Source: Acetobacterium woodii DSM 1030
Lineage (GTDB): Bacteria > Bacillota > Clostridia > Eubacteriales > Eubacteriaceae
Length of the DNA: 64,000 nt
Reading direction: 5' to 3'
Assembly (NCBI RefSeq): GCF_000247605.1
Contig: NC_016894.1
Span: 1,116,001 to 1,180,000, forward strand
Below the pieces are notes generated by a model. That model worked only from the letters and a program-made list of their open reading frames with translations. It did not search any database and was not told the origin of the DNA. Shown piece after piece: positions 9,517 to 18,504 of this stretch. Position 1 is the stretch's first letter, and each line of letters begins with the position of its first letter. The translations under genes and the position numbers were made by a program.

Positions 9517-10569
9517 GTGTTTGAATTAGATGGAAATTATGATAATTTCGCAAAAATTCGTGTAATAGGTGTTGGTGGTGGTGGAAATAACGCCATTAAT
9601 CGGATGATTGAAGCTGGAATGAAGGGCGTTGATTTTATTGCTGTTAATACAGATAAACAAGCGCTTGCTTTAGCTTTGTCTGAAAAGAAACTTCAAATTG
9701 GCGAAAAAATCACTCAAGGACTTGGATCAGGTGGTAATCCTGAGATTGGTCAAAAGGCAGCAGAAGAAAGCAAAGATGCCATTGCGGATATGATAAAAGA
9801 CACTGACCTTTTGTTTTTAACAGCTGGTATGGGTGGCGGAACCGGATCTGGGGCAGCTCCTATTATTGCGAAAATTGCTAAAGACATGGATATCTTAACC
9901 ATTGGCGTTGTTACAAAACCTTTTTCTTTTGAAGGTCGAGTGCGGATGCGAAATGCTCAGATCGCCAGTGAGTTTTTACAGGAAAATGTCGATTCATTGG
10001 TGACGATCCCGAATGATCGACTGTTAAGAATGGCAGATAAATCTACCTCGCTTAAGGATGCTTTCAGACTTGCCGATGACGTATTGTTGCAGGGGGTTAA
10101 AAGTATATCAGATCTAATTGCAATGCCGGGACTAATTAGTCTTGACTTTGCTGATGTTAAAACCATTATGAAAGATACCGGGTTGGCCCATATGGGTGTT
10201 GGTCGAGCAAGTGGCGATAACCGTGCTGAAGAAGCCGCCAAACAGGCGATTCTCAGTCCCTTACTGGAAACTCAGATTGATGGCGCTACCGGTGTTCTGC
10301 TTAACATTACTGCTGGTGAAGATTTATCATTGTTTGAAGTCGATAAAGCAGCAAGTATTGCCCGAGAAGCATCTGATCCCGATGCCAACGTTATTTTTGG
10401 AGCCACGATTGATGAATCACTTGGCGATGAAATTAAAATCACCGTCATTGCAACTGGATTCTTGTCCGGTGGCGAAAAAGAAAAGAAAGCGGTTATTAAA
10501 AAAGTTGTCAAAAGTGCAAATACTTCGGTTGGCGAGTTTTCAATTCCCGATTTTCTAACCCAAGATTAA
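9517..10569 (+). CDS. ftsZ: Cell division GTPase FtsZ
   Basis: FtsZ is the tubulin homologue that polymerises into the Z-ring. The 350-residue protein has the nucleotide-binding start [17 protein letters not shown], the tubulin signature [10 protein letters not shown] near residue 108, and the T7 loop region near DFADVKTIM. The C-terminus is short and ends PDFLTQD, giving little disordered linker before the partner-binding tail. The GTG start is preceded by a strong GAGGAGG. nrdR follows after six bases; neither ftsA nor spoIIGA/sigE/sigG is adjacent. Confidence 0.98.
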   Translation: MFELDGNYDNFAKIRVIGVGGGGNNAINRMIEAGMKGVDFIAVNTDKQALALALSEKKLQIGEKITQGLGSGGNPEIGQKAAEESKDAIADMIKDTDLLFLTAGMGGGTGSGAAPIIAKIAKDMDILTIGVVTKPFSFEGRVRMRNAQIASEFLQENVDSLVTIPNDRLLRMADKSTSLKDAFRLADDVLLQGVKSISDLIAMPGLISLDFADVKTIMKDTGLAHMGVGRASGDNRAEEAAKQAILSPLLETQIDGATGVLLNITAGEDLSLFEVDKAASIAREASDPDANVIFGATIDESLGDEIKITVIATGFLSGGEKEKKAVIKKVVKSANTSVGEFSIPDFLTQD

Positions 10570-10575
10570 TTAACG

Positions 10576-11058
10576 ATGAAATGTCCATATTGTGCATTTG
10601 ATGATAGTCGAGTGGTGGATTCACGGCCATCCGAAGAGGGAACCATGATCCGCAGACGGCGGGAATGTAACCAATGCAATAAGCGTTTCACGACTTATGA
10701 GCGGGTTGAAAACATTCCGCTGATTGTTGTAAAAAAAGGCGGTCAACGGACCGCTTTTGATAAAAACAAAATATTCAATGGAATGATCAAAGCTTGTGAA
10801 AAGCGACCAGTGCCAATTGATTCGATTAAAACTGTGGTTGATGACCTCGAAAGACATTTATATCAAAGTGAAATGAAGGAAGTGCCGTCTTCGCTGATTG
10901 GAGAACAAGTCATGTCGGCATTAAAAAGCATGGATCAGGTCGCTTACGTTCGTTTTGCTTCGGTTTATCGAGAATTCAAGGATGTGGCATCATTTATGGA
11001 AGAATTGGAGCAATTGATTTCGGAAAAGCAAACCGAGGGCTTATATGAAACAGTTTGA
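10576..11058 (+). CDS. nrdR: Transcriptional repressor NrdR
   Basis: NrdR is the ATP/dATP-sensing repressor of ribonucleotide reductase genes. The 160-residue length is typical. An N-terminal zinc ribbon (CPYC at 3-6 and CNQC near 31-34) is followed by RFTTYERVE and the ATP-cone domain. It lies six bases after ftsZ, probably in the same transcript, and its 3' end overlaps the NUDIX gene by 14 bases. Confidence 0.96.
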   Translation: MKCPYCAFDDSRVVDSRPSEEGTMIRRRRECNQCNKRFTTYERVENIPLIVVKKGGQRTAFDKNKIFNGMIKACEKRPVPIDSIKTVVDDLERHLYQSEMKEVPSSLIGEQVMSALKSMDQVAYVRFASVYREFKDVASFMEELEQLISEKQTEGLYETV

Positions 11059-11593
11059 AAAAACCATTAATAGTAAAATGATATATGATGGTCGGATTGT
11101 TAAACTTCGAGTTGATGAGGTGGAACTTCCCGATGGGAGTTATTCTAAACGGGAAGTTATTTCTCACCAAGGCGCCGTAGGTGTTTTGTGTATCAAAGAT
11201 GGGCAGATGATTTTTGTCAAACAATATCGGATTGCCAGTCAGCAGCTATTAACCGAAATTCCAGCCGGCATTCTTGAAAGCGGAGAAGATCCTGAAAAGG
11301 CTGCTATAAGGGAATGTCAGGAAGAAATTGGATTTCGGCCGCTTAATCTTTTTAAGTTGGGCGACTTTATTCCGACACCTGGATACTGTTCGGAGAGAAT
11401 AACTTTATTTTGTGCCACCGAATTTATCTGGGACCCATTAGAGGAAGACCCCAATGAATTTATCAAAGTTGTTAAGATTCCACTAAAAACAGTTCGCGCA
11501 CTTTTTATCAATGGACACTTTATTGATGGGAAAACCGTGGCTGCTTTGGGCTATTATTTTAGTATTGCAGCGAGAGAGTACTTTGTCGAATAA
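11045..11593 (+). CDS. NUDIX hydrolase (ADP-ribose pyrophosphatase-like)
   Basis: The protein probably hydrolyses ADP-ribose or a related nucleoside diphosphate sugar. The 182-residue sequence contains the Nudix box pattern G-E-D-P-E-K-A-A-I-R-E-C-Q-E-E-I-G, about residues 79-95, after the ADPRase-type EIPAGILE. The start overlaps the end of nrdR by 14 bases, suggesting coupling. The YqkG/NudF-type subfamily is likely, but substrate cannot be fixed from sequence. Confidence 0.9.
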   Translation: MKQFEKTINSKMIYDGRIVKLRVDEVELPDGSYSKREVISHQGAVGVLCIKDGQMIFVKQYRIASQQLLTEIPAGILESGEDPEKAAIRECQEEIGFRPLNLFKLGDFIPTPGYCSERITLFCATEFIWDPLEEDPNEFIKVVKIPLKTVRALFINGHFIDGKTVAALGYYFSIAAREYFVE

Positions 11594-11610
11594 AAAATAA
11601 TGTTCACTTG

Positions 11611-11664
11611 AATAGATGGTTTATTTTAATGCAAAGCATTCAAATAAATCATCTATTTTGTGTT
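11611..11664 (+). terminator. Long near-perfect intrinsic terminator
   Basis: A 22-bp stem starts AATAGATG, closes on ATGC-AAA-GCAT and returns as CATCTATT, followed by TTGTGTTT. Only one mismatch and one G-U pair are seen. It ends the ftsZ-nrdR-NUDIX unit. Confidence 0.75.
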
Positions 11665-11704
11665 TGCGTTAGACGAGATGATCGATTCAATTAAGGAGAA
11701 ATTA

Positions 11705-11812
11705 ATGAAAAATAAATATCGTTTTGAATCCCCCGAAGATAGCCGTACAATTGGCCGTTTGAAAAAACGAAAGTTGCCCAATGAGATGAAAGGACGGTTG
11801 AACCATGTTTAA
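11705..11812 (+). CDS. Unrecognised 35-residue basic protein
   Basis: A short open frame starts with ATG six bases after a strong AAGGAG ribosome-binding site and ends TAA, overlapping the next gene by eight bases. The peptide begins MKNKYRFESPEDSRTI and is rich in Lys/Arg. It has no membrane segment or cysteine. The good ribosome-binding site and the stop/start overlap suggest that it is translated and coupled to the site-2 protease gene. No family is recognised, and it could be only a leader peptide. Confidence 0.5.
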   Translation: MKNKYRFESPEDSRTIGRLKKRKLPNEMKGRLNHV

Positions 11813-12467
11813 TTTTATGCCAGACTATTTTAATCTTACGCCAGAGTATTTTTATGGTTTGCTCTTGAGTTTGCCGGGAATTCTGATCGCTATCAGTTTT
11901 CACGAAATGGCTCATGGTTTTGCCGCCGATGCAATGGGAGATCCGACGCCTAAAAATGCCGGACGGTTAACCTTAAATCCCTTAAAACACATCGACCCAT
12001 TAGGCTTTATATCGATGCTTTTATTCCGTTTTGGCTGGGCGAAACCAGTACCGGTTAATCCTGGCAATTTCAAAGATCGTAAAAAAGGGATGATCGTGGT
12101 AGCCTTATCCGGGGTGCTCACGAATTTGCTTTTAGCTTTTTTGGGGATGGCTGCTTATTTGGCTGTCGTTCCATTAAATAACGAGATCTTGATGACGGTG
12201 TTGAAATATATTTATGTTTATAACATTATGTTTGCGGTATTTAATATTATCCCGATTCCACCGTTGGATGGGTCGCAGATACTGGTGTTATTTTTGCCGC
12301 CCAAAGCACTGATGACCTATTACAAATATCAGCGATATGGAATGATTTTAATTTTTGTGCTGGCTTTTACCGGATTACTGGGATTTATAATCTATCCGGC
12401 GATCGATGCTATCATAAGTTTGTTTTCGACAATTTTATTACCAATTTTTAACTTAATCTGGTCTTAG
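11805..12467 (+). CDS. Site-2 protease family membrane metallopeptidase (M50)
   Basis: This is an intramembrane zinc metalloprotease of the YwhC-like group of M50 proteins. The 220-residue protein has HEMAH in the first half (zinc ligands and catalytic Glu), a following LNPLKHIDPLGF motif, and NIIPIPPLDGSQIL that supplies the third ligand Asp. Five or six membrane segments are visible. It lies directly upstream of scpA, a common arrangement in Firmicutes. Its substrate is unknown. Confidence 0.9.
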   Translation: MFNFMPDYFNLTPEYFYGLLLSLPGILIAISFHEMAHGFAADAMGDPTPKNAGRLTLNPLKHIDPLGFISMLLFRFGWAKPVPVNPGNFKDRKKGMIVVALSGVLTNLLLAFLGMAAYLAVVPLNNEILMTVLKYIYVYNIMFAVFNIIPIPPLDGSQILVLFLPPKALMTYYKYQRYGMILIFVLAFTGLLGFIIYPAIDAIISLFSTILLPIFNLIWS

Positions 12468-12469
12468 TT

Positions 12470-13204
12470 ATGGCATATGCAGTTAGCTTGGAGACGTTTG
12501 AAGGCCCCTTAGATTTATTAATCAGTTTGATCTTAAAAAATAAAATTGATATTTGTGATATTCCCATCGCCACCATAACAAACCAGTATTTGTTACAAAT
12601 TAAAACGTGGCAGGATATGGATATGGATGTGGCCAGTGAATTTATCGTCATGGCGGCCAGACTACTGGAAATAAAAGCAAAAGCATTGTTGCCTAAAAAT
12701 GAAGAAGAGAAAGAAGATGCCGAAGAGCTGCAAGCAAAATTAGTGCGACAATTAGTGGAATATAAGATTTTTAAAGAGATTAGTCGCTATTTTCAATCCC
12801 GGGAACAAGCGGAATTGTGTGTTATTTATCGCGATCCCGAATATATTCCACAAAACTTGGAAGAGACACCATTGGTTATTGACCCATATTCATTGGAACA
12901 ATGTTTCAAGCAACTGTTATTTCAAAAAGAGAGCGAAACGGAGATTGTTCAAGTACCACAGAAGATCATCCGGGAACTTTTCAGTATTGAGGAAAAAATC
13001 GCGGAAATCCTTGATAAACTGGTGCAAGCCGGTGCAGCTGGGGTAAGTTTTTCAGAACTGCTCCATCCTGATATCTCCCGAGAAGAAGTGGTGGTAACGT
13101 TATTGTCGCTACTGGAAATGGTTAAAACCAACGGCTTACGGCTACTTCAAAATCGAGTGTTTATTGATTTTTGGATTCAAAGGGAGGAGGATGACAATGA
13201 ATAG
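12470..13204 (+). CDS. scpA: Segregation and condensation protein A
   Basis: ScpA is the kleisin subunit that bridges the Smc ATPase heads with ScpB in chromosome segregation. The 244-residue protein has the kleisin N-terminus FEGPLDLLISLILKNKIDI and the winged-helix C-terminus near VSFSELLHPD. It starts two bases after the protease gene and overlaps the scpB region at its end. Confidence 0.95.
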   Translation: MAYAVSLETFEGPLDLLISLILKNKIDICDIPIATITNQYLLQIKTWQDMDMDVASEFIVMAARLLEIKAKALLPKNEEEKEDAEELQAKLVRQLVEYKIFKEISRYFQSREQAELCVIYRDPEYIPQNLEETPLVIDPYSLEQCFKQLLFQKESETEIVQVPQKIIRELFSIEEKIAEILDKLVQAGAAGVSFSELLHPDISREEVVVTLLSLLEMVKTNGLRLLQNRVFIDFWIQREEDDNE

Positions 13205-13844
13205 TGATGAATTGGCCGGGATCATTGAAGGCATTCTTTTTGGCGCGGGAGAGGTCGTTTCGATCACGGAACTCTGCAAATGTTTAGAAAAATCACGATC
13301 TGAAGTACAGTTTGCCTTGGAAATATTAAAACAGGATTATCAATCGAGCGCCAGAGGCATTCGACTTGTTCAGGTGAAAGATGCCTATCAGCTTTCGACA
13401 AAACCGGATTATTATGGTTATATCAAAGAAATAACAAAACATCAGGAAAAGACCGGTTTATCGCGAGCGGCGTTGGAAACTTTGGCAATTATTGCTTATC
13501 GCCAGCCGGTTACCCGACTGAGCGTTGATGAACTAAGAGGTGTAAGCTCAAGCAGTGCTATTCAAAGATTATTGGATCGTGGTTTAATTTGCGACGGCGG
13601 ACGACTGGAAGCACCCGGTCGACCAATTCTTTATAAAACGACCAATGTGTTTTTAAAAACCATGGGTTTTACAAGCCTCAAAGAAATTCCCGAATTTGAA
13701 GTATTTTCACAAGGAAAACAGGAAAGTTTTGACTTGCAAAAACTTGATGGTGAACAAGTTAAAGACATGTCATCAAGTGAATTGCTATCAACGATGTTGG
13801 AAAATACCATTGGTGACGCAAAGATTTTAGAGGTAACATCGTGA
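13197..13844 (+). CDS. scpB: Segregation and condensation protein B
   Basis: ScpB binds ScpA in the Smc complex through two winged helices. The first frame-open ATG is at 13164, but the GGGAGGAGG at 13182-13190 points to 13197 (the ATG at 13191 has no spacing), giving 215 residues beginning MNSDELAGIIEGILFG. The family motif RAALETLAIIAYRQPVTR is present. The start lies inside the last codons of scpA, and the stop overlaps the rluB GTG. Confidence 0.94.
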   Translation: MNSDELAGIIEGILFGAGEVVSITELCKCLEKSRSEVQFALEILKQDYQSSARGIRLVQVKDAYQLSTKPDYYGYIKEITKHQEKTGLSRAALETLAIIAYRQPVTRLSVDELRGVSSSSAIQRLLDRGLICDGGRLEAPGRPILYKTTNVFLKTMGFTSLKEIPEFEVFSQGKQESFDLQKLDGEQVKDMSSSELLSTMLENTIGDAKILEVTS

Positions 13845-14578
13845 GAATTCAGAAATTTATGGCTGAATGTGGTATTGCGTCGCGTCGAAAATCGGAAAAA
13901 ATGATTGCAAAAGGTTTGGTTCAGGTAAATGGAGTACTAATTAAAGAACCCGGTTTTCCGATTGATCCGGAACAAGATGAAATTATTGTTGCCGGGGAAA
14001 AGATAACCAGAAACTCCAAAATATATATTATGATTAATAAGCCCAAAGGTGCCCTATCAACATCCGAGGATACCCACGGACGACAACGGGTATTGGATCT
14101 GGTTCCGATTAAAGAACGGCTGTACACCGTGGGGCGATTGGACATGGACACCGAAGGATTGCTGTTGTTGACAAATGATGGCGATTTGACCTTTTATTTG
14201 ACGCATCCCAAACATGAATTTGAAAAAGTTTATGTCGGTTTGGTTAAGGGTTGCCCGGATCAAAAGAGTATCGATCTGTTTAAGCGGGGAATGGCGATTG
14301 AAGATTATCGGACAGCTCCGGCAGATATCAAAATAATGGCCAGAAATCGTGATACCAGTCGTTTGGAAATGCGGATTCATGAAGGTAAAAAAAGACAAAT
14401 CCGCAAAATGTGTGCGGCGATGGGGTGTCCGATTATTGATTTAAAACGGGTAGCGATCGGGAAATTGACACTGGGCGGCTTAAATCCCGGTGAATGGCGG
14501 TATTTAACAAGTGATGAAATTAAGTATTTAAAAGGAGATAGCGGTAATGGTGAAAATAGGATTCCCAAGAGAGTTTAG
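13841..14578 (+). CDS. rluB: 23S rRNA pseudouridine synthase (RluB family)
   Basis: The enzyme makes pseudouridine in large-subunit rRNA. An N-terminal S4 domain (RIQKFMAECGIASRRKSEKMI) precedes the catalytic domain with GRLDMDTEGLLLLTNDG, whose Asp near residue 100 is catalytic. The 245-residue length is normal. It uses a GTG overlapping the scpB TGA, and its 3' end overlaps the next gene by 32 bases. RluB is inferred from the scpB neighbourhood. Confidence 0.93.
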   Translation: MRIQKFMAECGIASRRKSEKMIAKGLVQVNGVLIKEPGFPIDPEQDEIIVAGEKITRNSKIYIMINKPKGALSTSEDTHGRQRVLDLVPIKERLYTVGRLDMDTEGLLLLTNDGDLTFYLTHPKHEFEKVYVGLVKGCPDQKSIDLFKRGMAIEDYRTAPADIKIMARNRDTSRLEMRIHEGKKRQIRKMCAAMGCPIIDLKRVAIGKLTLGGLNPGEWRYLTSDEIKYLKGDSGNGENRIPKRV

Positions 14579-14945
14579 TCAAATTAGAGCATTGTTTCCG
14601 GAAAAAGAAAAAGAACGGGACTTGTATATTGTGGCAGAAGACACCGTCAGTTCAGAAATATTAGGTGTTGTTCGTTTTTTTTATGGCGCAGAAAAGGTTG
14701 ATATTTATGAAATCATAATGACGAGCGAGGGTGAACCGGCGATGGCTATTTTTGACGGGATGATCCGAACACTGTTATTTAAAATGGCAGAAGAGGGCTG
14801 TGTTACGTTAGCGGTTCATAAAACTTCGGCAGAATTTGCAGAATACTTTATAAAACACGGGTTTCAAGACGAGCATGGGGTACTGAGCCATCATGATTTT
14901 CCGGGGGAATTTTTTAAACCATGTGCAGGTTGCAGTGACAAATAG
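14547..14945 (+). CDS. Small GNAT-like protein of unknown function
   Basis: The 132-residue protein starts with ATG behind AAAGGAG and overlaps the rluB end. It has mixed alpha/beta character with a GVVRFFYG strand and a late KTSAEFAEYFIKHGFQDE segment that resembles the C-terminal half of acetyltransferases. A CAGC motif lies near the C-terminus. I do not recognise a specific family, and catalytic motifs for acetyl-CoA binding are not obvious. Coupling to rluB and the methyltransferase suggests an RNA-modification context. Confidence 0.6.
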   Translation: MVKIGFPREFSQIRALFPEKEKERDLYIVAEDTVSSEILGVVRFFYGAEKVDIYEIIMTSEGEPAMAIFDGMIRTLLFKMAEEGCVTLAVHKTSAEFAEYFIKHGFQDEHGVLSHHDFPGEFFKPCAGCSDK

Positions 14946-15516
14946 ATTATTGCGCGTTACCCAATTGGCTTGGGATTTTCTAAGACCGGTTATTAATCCC
15001 GGCGATATCGTTGTTGATGCAACGGCGGGAACAGGACAGGATTCTTTATTTTTGCTACAATGCGTGGGCTCAACTGGCCGGGTGTTTTCTTTTGATGTTC
15101 AAGCGGCAGCGATACAACAAACAAAAAAGATGATCGAAGATAGTGGCTGCTCAGGAAAGATAACTTTCGTTCAGAAAAGTCATGCCTTGATTGTAGAGGT
15201 GTTAAAGCAAGAAAACATTCAGCTGTGCACGGTCAAAGCGGTCATGTTTAATCTTGGTTATTTTCCGGGGGGCGACCAGAAGCTTGTTACCAATGTTGAA
15301 ACGACCTTGAAAGCACTGAGTGGCGCGTTAGCATTATTGGCACCGGGAGGAATGATCACGGTCTGTTTATATTCTGGGCATCCGGGAGGATTAGCAGAAT
15401 CAGAAGCAGTGATTAAATGGGCAGAGACACTTGAAAAACCATTTATGGCACATCATTTCCGAACCCTCAATCGAAAATTGCCGCCCACATTAGTTTTGAT
15501 CCAAAGAACGAGGTAG
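14935..15516 (+). CDS. mnmM: YtqB/MnmM-like tRNA methyltransferase
   Basis: This SAM-dependent methyltransferase matches the YtqB family, of which the Bacillus member methylates the wobble uridine side chain in tRNA. The motif I sequence is DATAGTGQDSLFL, with FNLGYFPGGDQ and the later ITVCLYSGHPGG. The GTG at 14935 gives MTNRLLRVTQLAWDFL and 193 residues, the usual family length; the longer frame from 14893 lies inside the previous gene. The assignment to MnmM rather than another rRNA methylase rests on family resemblance. Confidence 0.8.
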   Translation: MTNRLLRVTQLAWDFLRPVINPGDIVVDATAGTGQDSLFLLQCVGSTGRVFSFDVQAAAIQQTKKMIEDSGCSGKITFVQKSHALIVEVLKQENIQLCTVKAVMFNLGYFPGGDQKLVTNVETTLKALSGALALLAPGGMITVCLYSGHPGGLAESEAVIKWAETLEKPFMAHHFRTLNRKLPPTLVLIQRTR

Positions 15517-15521
15517 GAGCA

Positions 15522-16424
15522 TTGAAAGAAGTTGCGAACAATAAAGAAAGCAGAGATATTTTTTCGGTAATTAAGAAAAAATATGCCAAATTGAGCAAAT
15601 CACATAAATTAATTGCCGACTATATGATTAGTCATTATGAATGTGTCTCTGAAATGTCAGCAGTGACAGTGGCAAAAAATGTTGGCGTCAGCGAAGCAAC
15701 AGTGGTTCGTTTTTCGGTAACATTGGGATACGAAGGATATCCAGAGTTTCGCCGGGCGTTAAAAAATGAAATTAATAGCAAGCTTACGACGATTGAACGG
15801 ATTGACATGACATTGAGAAACGAAGAAAAAGAAAAGGCCCTTCAAGAAACCGTTCATAATGTCTTAAAATCCGATCTTTCCAATATCAATACAACCTTTG
15901 AAGAATTTGATTATGATATCTTCAAATCGTGTATTGATTTGATTTTAGGAGCGCGAAAAGTTGTCATCATTGGGTTTCGCACGACTACGTTATTAACTGA
16001 ACATTTGGGATATTATCTCAATCTTATTCTGGATAATGTGAGGGTTGTTAATTACGGCGTTTCGGATATTTATGAACATTTGATCCGGATTAATGAAGAA
16101 GATGTGGTTATTGCGATCAGTTTTCCGCGTTATGCCCAAAAAACCTATGAGGCGGTTGAATTTTTGAAAAATAAAGGGGTAAAAATTATTACGATTTCGG
16201 ATAATGAAAACGCCCCCATCAATGTCTTTACTGAATATCGGTTGATCGCTAAAAGTGATGTTTACTCATTTGTGGATTCGTTGGTAGCACCGCTATCTTT
16301 AATTAACGCCCTCGTGATTTCGGTGGGGTTAAGAAATATTGGCAAAACCAAAGAAACGTTTAATGAACTTGAAGAAATATGGCGTGAGCATTATATTTAC
16401 ACAGGCGATGAATTAAAAAAATAG
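15522..16424 (+). CDS. MurR/RpiR family transcriptional regulator
   Basis: This is a sugar-phosphate-responsive DNA-binding regulator. An N-terminal helix-turn-helix (VSEATVVRFSVTLGYEGYPEFR, about residues 50-71) is followed by a SIS domain (residues about 125-270; VVIIGFRTTTLL and AISFPRYAQKT). The TTG start follows GAGGTAGGAG. No sugar catabolic genes lie next to it, so its ligand is unknown. It is only six bases after the methyltransferase gene. Confidence 0.9.
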   Translation: MKEVANNKESRDIFSVIKKKYAKLSKSHKLIADYMISHYECVSEMSAVTVAKNVGVSEATVVRFSVTLGYEGYPEFRRALKNEINSKLTTIERIDMTLRNEEKEKALQETVHNVLKSDLSNINTTFEEFDYDIFKSCIDLILGARKVVIIGFRTTTLLTEHLGYYLNLILDNVRVVNYGVSDIYEHLIRINEEDVVIAISFPRYAQKTYEAVEFLKNKGVKIITISDNENAPINVFTEYRLIAKSDVYSFVDSLVAPLSLINALVISVGLRNIGKTKETFNELEEIWREHYIYTGDELKK

Positions 16425-16449
16425 TTCATGAAAGGACAAAAACTAATAA

Positions 16450-17685
16450 ATGAGTCGAATAGCAGTAATTGGAGGCGGACCTGGCGGGATGATGGCGGCA
16501 GTAGCAGCTGGAGAAAATGGTCATCAGGTTGATTTATACGAGCGTAATGAGAAATTAGGAAAAAAGCTTTATATCACTGGTAAAGGACGTTGCAATCTCA
16601 CGAATGCAATCGAGATTGGCGACTATTTTGATAATATCGTCCATAATCATCGTTTTATGTATAGTGCCCTGTATTCCTTCACAAATACCGATTTTATGGC
16701 TTTTATGGAGAATCATGGGGTAGCGCTTAAAACCGAGCGGGGAGAACGGGTTTTTCCGGTTTCTGACAAGTCCAGTGATGTCATCAATGCCTTTAAAGCA
16801 GCCTTGGAGCGTAGTCGATGTCAGGTGTTTCTGAATGCCAAAATAGCAGATCTAGTAATTGAAAAGTTTGCGATAAAAGGAATCGTAATGGAGAATGGCG
16901 AAGTCAAAAACTACGACAGTGTTATTCTGGCGACTGGCGGAAAGAGTTATGCATCCACTGGTTCCGATGGTAACTTTTTTAAAGTGCTAAAAAATGGCGG
17001 CCATGAGATCAGTAATCTGGCGCCGGGATTGGTGCCGATCAATACCAAAGCAGACTGGCCCCGGGAGCTTCAGGGATTGGCCCTTAAAAATGTAGCATTA
17101 ACACTTTATAAACAAAGCCACAAAGGACAAAAGAAAATTACCTCACGATTAGGAGAAATGTTATTTACTCATTTTGGAATTTCGGGACCGCTGGTGTTGT
17201 CATTAAGTTCTTATATGACCGGTGATATTAAAGATTATAATCTAAAGCTCGATTTAAAGCCGGCATTGAGTATGGAACAAATGGATAATCGCATCCAACG
17301 TGATTTTCTAAAATATCAAAACAAAGATTTCAGGAACGCACTGGGTGATTTGTTGCCAGCCAAAATGATTCCGGTGATGGTTAAACTTTCCGGGATTGAG
17401 CCAGAAACAAAGATTAATCAGATTACCAAAGAACAACGAAAAAAACTGGTTGAATGTTTTAAAGAATTACCCATTGAGATTGCCAGTCTACGTGATTTTT
17501 CGGAAGCGATTATTACCGTCGGTGGGGTGAATACAAAGCAAATTGATCCGGCAACGATGGCCTCAAAAATAATCGACAAATTATATATTGTGGGGGAAAT
17601 GTTGGATGTTGATGCGTTAACCGGCGGTTTTAATATCCAAATTGCGGTTTCAACCGGTTGGTTGGCGGGAAAATCCGTTATCTAA
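16450..17685 (+). CDS. BaiN/HI0933-family FAD-dependent oxidoreductase
   Basis: This flavoprotein has an N-terminal dinucleotide-binding fold GGGPGGMMAA and the family signature KLYITGKGRCNLTN. A second motif, VILATGGKSYASTGSDG, and the C-terminal FNIQIAVSTGWLAG agree with the family. The 411-residue length is typical. BaiN-type proteins have been linked to bile acid dehydroxylation in gut clostridia, but most members are uncharacterised and nothing here specifies a substrate. An untranslated stretch of about 165 bp follows before cmk. Confidence 0.88.
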   Translation: MSRIAVIGGGPGGMMAAVAAGENGHQVDLYERNEKLGKKLYITGKGRCNLTNAIEIGDYFDNIVHNHRFMYSALYSFTNTDFMAFMENHGVALKTERGERVFPVSDKSSDVINAFKAALERSRCQVFLNAKIADLVIEKFAIKGIVMENGEVKNYDSVILATGGKSYASTGSDGNFFKVLKNGGHEISNLAPGLVPINTKADWPRELQGLALKNVALTLYKQSHKGQKKITSRLGEMLFTHFGISGPLVLSLSSYMTGDIKDYNLKLDLKPALSMEQMDNRIQRDFLKYQNKDFRNALGDLLPAKMIPVMVKLSGIEPETKINQITKEQRKKLVECFKELPIEIASLRDFSEAIITVGGVNTKQIDPATMASKIIDKLYIVGEMLDVDALTGGFNIQIAVSTGWLAGKSVI

Positions 17686-17850
17686 AGGTTACTGGCACTA
17701 AGCGGTAGTGAGGAAGCAAATAACCAGTGTGTTGCGGCTATGTTTTGGTAGTCGCGGTAACGGTTTAACAAGGTCTTGGTAAGGGCAGAAGAGGGGAGGC
17801 GGCGGTTCGATTTTTTTTGCACTTATCAATATGAAAATGAGGAGAATAAC

Positions 17851-18504
17851 ATGCAAATTGCCATTGATGGCCCTGCCGGAGCAGGGAAAAGTACCATAGC
17901 TAAAAAAATAGCTAAAACTTATGATATGACGTATCTTGATACCGGTGCGATGTATCGGTGTATTGCCCATTGTGTTTTAGATCAGATCGGTGATCAATTT
18001 GACAATGAGGCCGAGATTATCAGAATTGCCCAAGAAACGGTGATCCAATTTAAAGGAGACCTGGTTTTTTGTAATAATAAAGATGTCACCAAAGAAATAC
18101 GCACACCACTGGTTTCGTTACATACCTCCGATATCGCCAAAATAAAAGCAGTTCGCGATTTGATGGTGAGGCAGCAACGTGACTATGCCAAAGATCATGC
18201 GGTGGTTATGGATGGCCGAGACATTGGGTCGGTGGTACTGCCGGAGGCTGAACTTAAGTTTTTTCTGGATGCGGATATCCTTGAAAGAGCCAAACGTCGA
18301 AAAAAAGAACTTGACGCTAAGGGCAATGACAAAGCTTTGGAAGAAATAAAAAAAGACATCGAAAACCGGGATATGAATGATCGAAATCGGACCGAAGGTC
18401 CGCTGATACAGGTTGCTGAGGCTATAGTTATTGATACAACCGGCAAGAGTATTGATGATGTGTATGATGAAATAATAAAGCATATCAATGAGGCGCTCGG
18501 ATGA
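17851..18504 (+). CDS. cmk: Cytidylate kinase
   Basis: Cmk phosphorylates CMP and dCMP. The P-loop DGPAGAGKSTIAKKIA opens the protein and MDGRDIGSVVLP lies in the middle. An upstream ATG at 17776 is in frame, but the AGGAG just before ATG 17851 and the family N-terminus MQIAIDGPAG fix the start, giving 217 residues. The stop overlaps plsC by four bases, beginning a cmk-plsC-ispH/rpsA operon that is common in Clostridia. Confidence 0.96.
   Translation: MQIAIDGPAGAGKSTIAKKIAKTYDMTYLDTGAMYRCIAHCVLDQIGDQFDNEAEIIRIAQETVIQFKGDLVFCNNKDVTKEIRTPLVSLHTSDIAKIKAVRDLMVRQQRDYAKDHAVVMDGRDIGSVVLPEAELKFFLDADILERAKRRKKELDAKGNDKALEEIKKDIENRDMNDRNRTEGPLIQVAEAIVIDTTGKSIDDVYDEIIKHINEALG

Noticed and set aside
17776-17850. 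N-terminal extension of cmk from ATG 17776
   Set aside because: The extension has no family similarity, and AGGAG precedes the ATG at 17851.
18118-18488. Two overlapping minus-strand frames over cmk
   Set aside because: Antisense shadows of a conserved gene.
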